A program made the position numbers and the translations under genes. The notes beneath the pieces are model-generated. The model had not been told where the DNA came from and searched no databases. It saw only the letters and a program-made list of their open reading frames with translations. Source: an uncultured Oscillibacter sp. (GTDB taxonomy: Bacteria > Bacillota > Clostridia > Oscillospirales > Oscillospiraceae). From it: DNA of 10,851 bases. Positions 7,297-10,851 of this stretch are shown piece after piece (the stretch's first letter is position 1; the number at the start of each line of letters is the position of its first letter). Where the stretch lies: positions 1 to 10,851 of the forward strand of contig CAMMCS010000053.1 in assembly GCA_946494635.1 (NCBI GenBank), read 5' to 3'.

Positions 7297-7842
7297 GTGG
7301 ATGACAGCCAGCTGCCGGCGCGCTTTCGGGAGGATCCGGCCGCCGGGGTGGAGGCGCTGCTGGACCAGTACGGCCCCCTGCTGCGCTATGTGGTCCGTGG
7401 GATTCTTCCGGACGCCCAGGATCAGGAGGACTGCCTTTCCGACATCTCCCTGATCCTGTGGCAGAAGCTGGGGCAGTACGACCCGGGCCGGGGAAGCCTG
7501 AAGGTCTGGCTCACCGCCCTGGCCCGGAACACCGCCCTGAACCACTGGAAGGCCCGGCAGCGCCGGGAGGCCCATCTGGCTGGGCCGGACGCAGAGCCCG
7601 CCCATGACGCCACGCCGGAGCAGGAGCTCCTGCGGAGGGAGCGGGCGGAGCAGCTGCGGCAGGCCGTCGGACGTCTGCCGGACCGGGAGCGGCAGCTGTT
7701 CTACCGGAAATACTACTATTTGCAGTCCACTGCCCAGATCGCGGCGGAGCTGGGCATGACGGAGCGGTCCGTGGAGGGCCGCCTGTACCGGCTGCGGCAG
7801 AAGCTGCGGCGGGAGCTGGAGGGAGGTGACGGCGATGCGTGA
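7297..7842 (+). CDS. ECF-type RNA polymerase sigma factor (sigma-70 family)
   Basis: 181 residues with only regions 2 and 4, as in ECF sigma factors. Region 2 spans about 15-90 (LLDQYGPLLRYVVRGIL, then DQEDCLSDISLILWQKLGQYD, then LKVWLTALARNTALNHWKARQRR). Region 4 spans about 112-175 (LRQAVGRLPDRERQLFYRKYY, then the helix-turn-helix STAQIAAELGMTERSVEGRLYRL). The start is a GTG, chosen because AGGAGG (7283-7288) lies 8 nt before it and region 2 starts soon after. The stop overlaps the next gene by 8 nt, so the two are translationally coupled, the usual layout of an ECF sigma factor and its anti-sigma factor. The signal it answers to is unknown. A possible target promoter lies in this window upstream of the DUF4358 unit. 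Confidence 0.93.
   Translation: MDDSQLPARFREDPAAGVEALLDQYGPLLRYVVRGILPDAQDQEDCLSDISLILWQKLGQYDPGRGSLKVWLTALARNTALNHWKARQRREAHLAGPDAEPAHDATPEQELLRRERAEQLRQAVGRLPDRERQLFYRKYYYLQSTAQIAAELGMTERSVEGRLYRLRQKLRRELEGGDGDA
7822..7829 (+). promoter_or_regulatory. Ribosome binding site that decides the start of the membrane protein gene
   Basis: GGAGGTGA is a full match to the 16S rRNA tail, inside the end of the sigma factor gene. GGAGG ends 8 nt before the ATG at 7835. An in-frame GTG at 7826 overlaps the site itself and is therefore unlikely to be the start. Confidence 0.8.
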
Positions 7843-9217
7843 CTGGGAGCCCTTTGACGATGCTCTGCGGGATGCGGCCGCGGACCTGCCGCCCTCGGAG
7901 GAGACTGTCCAGGCGGTGACGCCCTTCCGGACGGCAGTGCGGTATGTGACAGCGGGGCTGTGCCTCTCCTTCCTCACCCTCAACGGCTGGTATCTCCAGT
8001 ACCTGCTGCCGGCCCTGGGCACCTTTCTGACCTATCTGGGCTTTCGCAGTCTGCGGAACAACAGCCGCTGGTTCCGGTTCTGCTGGATCATCAGTATCTG
8101 TGAAGTCATTTTCCTTTATATCGATGTCATCCTGCTGGCCACCCGCCTGCCGGATGTCCCGGTCTTGACCGGGCTGTCCATTCTGCTGCGGGGGGCGCTG
8201 TTCTGGTGCCTGCACCGGGGACTCCGTCAGGCGGCGGCGGAGACCGGTCACGATTCCAAGGGCGCTCCGGCTCTCTGGGCTCTGGTGTGGTACGGGGTGC
8301 TGGTTGTCTTCGGCCTCTTCTGGCCGGTGCCGGGGTGGATCCCCTTCCTGGGCGCGGCCATTGCCTTTGTGTGCATCCTTCTGTCCCTGCTGCGGGTGGG
8401 GCGGCAGCTCTCCCAGTGGGGCTACGAGACCCGGGCGGCGCCGGTGCATGTCAGCGCCGGGCGGCTGACGGCGGCCTCCATAGCCGCTCTACTGGCGCTG
8501 GCCGTCTCCCTCTCCCTGCTGGCCAACCACCTCCCCGCGGAAGCCGAGACCGCCCCCCTCCCCAGCGCGGAGACGGCGGACATCCGGGCCCATCTGGATG
8601 GGCTGGGCTTTCCCGCCGATCTGCTGGCCCAGCTGCCGTCGGAAGAGCTCTCCAAACTGGTGGGTGCGGACTTCTGTGAGATCTCCCTGGACGCCTGGGG
8701 AGACTCCACCGACAACGGCGTCCGCTACACCGACATCCAGGTGCGCATCGCCCCGGAGACCTTCCGGTGCTACCACTTTTTCACGGTGAACACCCCAGCG
8801 GCAGGGCTGCAGAACCTGCTGACTGTGGAGCCGGACAGCTCCGCCGAGACGGTCTCCGACCCGGCCGGGCAGATCCTCTGGGAGCGGGATGGAACCCGCT
8901 ATGCCGCGGATCTCACCCTGTCCCTGGATTCCTACACCGCGCCCCTCTGGGGGCGGACCTATGAGACCTATACCGCCCTCTTCAGCTACCCCTTCTTCAC
9001 AGAGGCCCGGCAGGGCTGGGCCGCCTGCACTGTCTCCTTCCCCGAGGATCGGCGCAGCGCCTGCGCCATCCTGCGCTATCAAACCCAGTCCCTGCGGAAC
9101 CTCTTCCCCTACCGCCCCCTTCCCGAACAGCCTATGGTGGGGATGCTCAACGATATGGAGAGCCAGAGCTACTCCTACTACGACATCGCGCCGGAGGCCC
9201 CGCCTCCAGCCGGATGA
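7835..9217 (+). CDS. Multi-span membrane protein, probable anti-sigma factor / sensor of the ECF sigma factor
   Basis: 460 residues from the ATG with the strong ribosome binding site. A short acidic N-terminus (1-28; MRDWEPFDDALRDAAADLPPSEETV) is probably cytoplasmic and could bind the sigma factor. About seven membrane segments follow (near 33-50, 52-68, 80-103, 109-125, 145-163, 166-187 and 211-231). After the last comes AEAETAPLPSAET and a soluble C-terminal domain of about 225 residues (236-460), expected outside the cell. I do not recognise this outer domain, which is rich in aromatic residues and ends with a Pro-rich tail. There is no zinc-binding HX3CX2C anti-sigma motif. The anti-sigma role rests on the 8-nt overlap with the sigma gene and the topology, not on homology. 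A terminator follows 7 nt after the stop. Confidence 0.75.
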   Translation: MRDWEPFDDALRDAAADLPPSEETVQAVTPFRTAVRYVTAGLCLSFLTLNGWYLQYLLPALGTFLTYLGFRSLRNNSRWFRFCWIISICEVIFLYIDVILLATRLPDVPVLTGLSILLRGALFWCLHRGLRQAAAETGHDSKGAPALWALVWYGVLVVFGLFWPVPGWIPFLGAAIAFVCILLSLLRVGRQLSQWGYETRAAPVHVSAGRLTAASIAALLALAVSLSLLANHLPAEAETAPLPSAETADIRAHLDGLGFPADLLAQLPSEELSKLVGADFCEISLDAWGDSTDNGVRYTDIQVRIAPETFRCYHFFTVNTPAAGLQNLLTVEPDSSAETVSDPAGQILWERDGTRYAADLTLSLDSYTAPLWGRTYETYTALFSYPFFTEARQGWAACTVSFPEDRRSACAILRYQTQSLRNLFPYRPLPEQPMVGMLNDMESQSYSYYDIAPEAPPPAG

Positions 9218-9224
9218 CCCCGAT

Positions 9225-9255
9225 GCGTCCGCCCCCTGTGGGCGGGCGCTTTTTT
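9225..9255 (+). terminator. Rho-independent terminator of the sigma/anti-sigma operon
   Basis: A 10-bp stem, 9225-9234 with 9240-9249 (one G-U pair), a 5-nt loop and six T (9250-9255). It insulates the sigma operon from the SOS-type promoter that begins immediately after. Confidence 0.93.
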
Positions 9256-9256
9256 C

Positions 9257-9268
9257 AAACTTTTGTTC
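9257..9268 (+). promoter_or_regulatory. Imperfect LexA-type box (upstream)
   Basis: AAACTTTTGTTC differs from GAAC-N4-GTTC by one base and is followed by GAG like the other two boxes. It lies upstream of the -35 element, centred 29 bp before the middle box. Confidence 0.5.
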
Positions 9269-9278
9269 GAGTTTCTAC

Positions 9279-9307
9279 TTGACAAGAACGTTTGTTCGAG
9301 TTACAAT
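9279..9307 (+). promoter_or_regulatory. Strong sigma-A promoter of the SOS-type operon
   Basis: -35 TTGACA (9279-9284, consensus), a 17-nt spacer, and -10 TACAAT (9302-9307, one mismatch). Transcription should start near 9314. A LexA-type box fills most of the spacer and another lies just after the start site, so a bound repressor would block RNA polymerase. Confidence 0.9.
9286..9297 (+). promoter_or_regulatory. LexA (SOS) box in the promoter spacer
   Basis: GAACGTTTGTTC has perfect GAAC/GTTC half-sites with N4 spacing and a flanking G at 9298, close to the Firmicute LexA site CGAAC-N4-GTTCG. It lies between the -35 and -10 elements. Confidence 0.8.
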
Positions 9308-9321
9308 ACAGGCAATGGATA

Positions 9322-9333
9322 GAACAAAAGTTC
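9322..9333 (+). promoter_or_regulatory. LexA (SOS) box downstream of the start site
   Basis: GAACAAAAGTTC has perfect half-sites followed by GAG. It lies about 9-20 nt after the predicted transcription start and just before the ribosome binding site of the small gene, centred 36 bp after the middle box. Confidence 0.8.
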
Positions 9334-9352
9334 GAGCAAGGAGGAAGCAATC

Positions 9353-9481
9353 ATGAGCGGCTGGACATTTTTCTTTATTCTGGTGGGCGTCGTCTTTCTG
9401 ACATCCCAGCTTTTCCGGGTGGTGGACGCCATCGAGCGGCCCGCCCGTCATTCCGCACGCCGCCGGGCTGCCCTCCGGTGA
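9353..9481 (+). CDS. Small membrane protein, 42 residues, SOS-type control
   Basis: Not recognised. AAGGAGG (9338-9344) lies 8 nt before the ATG and is the only strong ribosome binding site in this leader. The protein begins MSGWTFFFILVGVVFLTSQLF, a single membrane span (about residues 4-21), followed by a strongly basic tail with eight Arg in the last 21 residues. The positive-inside rule puts the C-terminus in the cytoplasm. The next gene's ATG comes one base after this TGA and has no ribosome binding site of its own, so translation of this frame probably feeds ribosomes into the radical SAM gene. By analogy, SOS-induced tiny membrane proteins include division inhibitors (SidA, YneA-like) and the toxin TisB; no sequence similarity to these is claimed. 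It could instead be a membrane tether or only a leader peptide. Confidence 0.72.
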   Translation: MSGWTFFFILVGVVFLTSQLFRVVDAIERPARHSARRRAALR

Positions 9482-9482
9482 G

Positions 9483-10748
9483 ATGGATGTTCTGGAGAAG
9501 CTCACTGTCCTGACGGATGCGGCCAAGTACGACGCGGCCTGCACCTCCAGCGGCGGGGACCGGAAGGCCAGGGCGGGATATATCGGCAACACCTCCGCCT
9601 CCATCGCCGGGTGCTGCCACTCCTTCTCCGCTGATGGCCGGTGCGTGACCCTTTTGAAGGTGCTGCTGACCAACCGGTGCGTGTACGACTGCAAATACTG
9701 TGTCAACCGCCGCAGCAATGAGACGAAGCGGGCCATGTTCACTCCGGAGGAGCTGGCGGACCTCACCATCCAGTTCTACCGCCGGAACTACATCGAGGGG
9801 CTGTTCCTCTCCTCCGGCGTGTACCGCTCCCCGGACTACACCACGGAGCTGATGATCCGGTCCCTGCGGATCCTGCGGGAGCAGTACCGCTTCAACGGCT
9901 ACATCCACGCCAAGGCCATCCCCGGCACGGCGCCGGAGCTGGTGGAGCAGCTGGGGTTCCTGGCGGACCGGCTCAGCGTCAACATCGAGCTGCCGTCGGA
10001 GGCGGGCCTCCGGGCCCTGGCCCCGGACAAGACGAAGCAGGCCATCCTGGCCCCCATGGGGCAGATCCGGGTGCGGGGACAGCAGAGCCGGGAGGAGCTG
10101 GTGAAGTACCGCCACGCCCCCAAATTCGCCCCCGCCGGCCAGAGCACCCAGCTGATCGTGGGCGCCACGGCGGACACGGACTTTCACATCCTGCGGCTGA
10201 CCCAGGGACTGTACGACCGCTACCGGCTCAAACGGGTGTTCTACTCCGCCTATGTGCCGGTGGTGGAGAGCCCCCTGCTGCCGTCGAAGGACACCAAGCC
10301 GCCGCTGCTGCGGGAGCACCGGCTGTACCAGGCGGACTGGCTGCTGCGGTTTTACGGCTTCCGGGCGGAGGAGCTGCTGGATGCAAGCCATCCGGACTTC
10401 AACCCCCAGGTGGACCCCAAGTGCAGCTGGGCCCTCCGGCACCTGGACTTCTTCCCGGTGGAGGTGAACCGGGCGGACTATGAGGCCCTGCTGCGGATCC
10501 CCGGCGTGGGAGTGGTCTCCGCCAAGCGCATCCTGGTGTCCCGCCGGACCCGGAAGCTGCGGATCGAGGACCTGCCCAAGCTGGGGGTGGTGATGAAGCG
10601 GGCCCAGTATTTTCTCACGGCCTCCGGCCGCATGGCGGACGGCCTGCGGTTCACGCCGGACAGCCTGCTGCGGAACCTGATCGCGGCGGAGCGGCCCTCC
10701 CTGCCCCAGCCGGAGCTGGAGCAGCTGTCCCTGTTTGCCCCTGTGTGA
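9483..10748 (+). CDS. Putative DNA repair/modification radical SAM protein (TIGR03916 type, linked to uracil-DNA glycosylase-like proteins)
   Basis: 421 residues. The radical SAM cluster motif CVYDCKYC gives C66, C70 and C73 (CX3CX2C), which would hold a 4Fe-4S cluster and cleave S-adenosylmethionine. More cysteines lie ahead of it (C20, C44, C45, C54). The start MDVLEKLTVLTDAAKYD, GFLSSGV-like RNYIEGLFLSSGVYRSPDYT (101-120), NGYIHAKAIPG (138-148) and SVNIELPSE (165-173) match my memory of the TIGR03916 family. Residues 333-355 (YEALLRIPGVGVVSAKRILVSRR, read with the GVG turn) form a helix-hairpin-helix segment, a non-specific DNA-binding motif. The tail holds QLSLF (414-418), the consensus sliding-clamp-binding pentapeptide. 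The reaction is unknown. The gene is coupled to the small gene upstream, and its usual partner starts 12 nt downstream. The SOS-type promoter supports a DNA damage role. Confidence 0.88.
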   Translation: MDVLEKLTVLTDAAKYDAACTSSGGDRKARAGYIGNTSASIAGCCHSFSADGRCVTLLKVLLTNRCVYDCKYCVNRRSNETKRAMFTPEELADLTIQFYRRNYIEGLFLSSGVYRSPDYTTELMIRSLRILREQYRFNGYIHAKAIPGTAPELVEQLGFLADRLSVNIELPSEAGLRALAPDKTKQAILAPMGQIRVRGQQSREELVKYRHAPKFAPAGQSTQLIVGATADTDFHILRLTQGLYDRYRLKRVFYSAYVPVVESPLLPSKDTKPPLLREHRLYQADWLLRFYGFRAEELLDASHPDFNPQVDPKCSWALRHLDFFPVEVNRADYEALLRIPGVGVVSAKRILVSRRTRKLRIEDLPKLGVVMKRAQYFLTASGRMADGLRFTPDSLLRNLIAAERPSLPQPELEQLSLFAPV

Positions 10749-10760
10749 GGGAGGCATCCC

Positions 10761-10851
10761 ATGACCGAGATGATCTATGAATACGACGGCAGCTTCGAGG
10801 GATTCCTCACCTGCGTCTTTGAGCGCTACGCCCAAAAAGAAGTCCTCACCG
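10761..10851 (+). CDS. TIGR03915-type putative DNA metabolism/repair protein, N-terminal fragment
   Basis: Only the first 30 codons are in the window: MTEMIYEYDGSFEGFLTCVF, then a charged stretch ending in VLT at the edge. The (M)IYxYDGSFEGFLTCVFE opening is typical of the protein regularly encoded right after TIGR03916 radical SAM proteins; in some lineages it carries or is fused to a uracil-DNA glycosylase-like part. GGAGG (10750-10754) lies 6 nt before the ATG at 10761. A second in-frame ATG at 10770 would give the more usual MIYEYDG start but has a poorer spacing. It is 12 nt after the radical SAM stop, so it belongs to the same SOS-type operon. Whether this copy has the glycosylase-like domain cannot be seen. 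Confidence 0.82.
   Translation, partial: MTEMIYEYDGSFEGFLTCVFERYAQKEVLT

Noticed and set aside
7826..7834. GTG at 7826 as the start of the membrane protein.
   Set aside because: This GTG overlaps the GGAGGTGA ribosome binding site. The ATG at 7835 has the right spacing to it.
9375..10835. A minus-strand open frame of 486 codons opposite the radical SAM gene.
   Set aside because: It mirrors a gene with clear family motifs, the translation is compositionally odd, and no promoter or family signature was seen.
1..10851. CRISPR arrays, insertion sequences, tRNA or rRNA genes, prophage parts.
   Set aside because: No regularly spaced repeats, transposase motifs, terminal inverted repeats or tRNA-like folds were seen; the gene order looks like ordinary chromosome.

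Overview
The window is GC-rich DNA with strong AGGAGG-type ribosome binding sites, sigma-A-type promoters and GAAC-N4-GTTC operators of the Firmicute LexA type. The gene families (PcrA, DUF4358 / MBOAT / DHHW cassette, TIGR03916-type radical SAM protein) fit a high-GC gut Clostridia member of the Oscillospiraceae type. That placement is an inference from gene content and base composition.

Layout. (1) 1-2422, minus strand: most of pcrA, a UvrD-family DNA helicase, with its own sigma-A promoter (2464-2492); its last codons lie outside the window. (2) 2549-5700, minus strand: a three-gene unit, DUF4358 lipoprotein, then AlgI/DltB-like MBOAT acyltransferase, then DHHW (AlgX/AlgJ-like) partner. 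It ends in a strong terminator (2499-2536) and probably O-acetylates a surface polysaccharide. (3) 5701-6057: divergent intergenic region with a clear sigma-A promoter for the rightward gene and an ECF-like promoter candidate for the leftward unit. (4) 6058-7080, plus strand: a single PLP enzyme of the threonine aldolase / beta-eliminating lyase family with its own promoter and terminator. (5) 7297-9217, plus strand: an ECF sigma factor overlapping by 8 nt a multi-span membrane protein, the probable anti-sigma/sensor, followed by a terminator. (6) 9256-10851, plus strand: a promoter with a consensus -35 and a one-mismatch -10, carrying two perfect and one imperfect LexA-type boxes. It drives a 42-codon small membrane protein, a radical SAM protein with a helix-hairpin-helix segment and a C-terminal QLSLF clamp-binding-like motif, and the start of its usual partner (TIGR03915 type).

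The part most worth following is region 6. SOS-type operators, a DNA-binding-like segment, a putative sliding-clamp motif and the conserved two-gene pairing all point to an uncharacterised damage-inducible DNA repair or modification system, led here by a tiny membrane protein translated just ahead of the enzyme. A second idea is that the ECF sigma factor may control the surface-acetylation unit, because a GGAACTT-N16-GTCTGT element lies upstream of that unit. This link is only suggestive.
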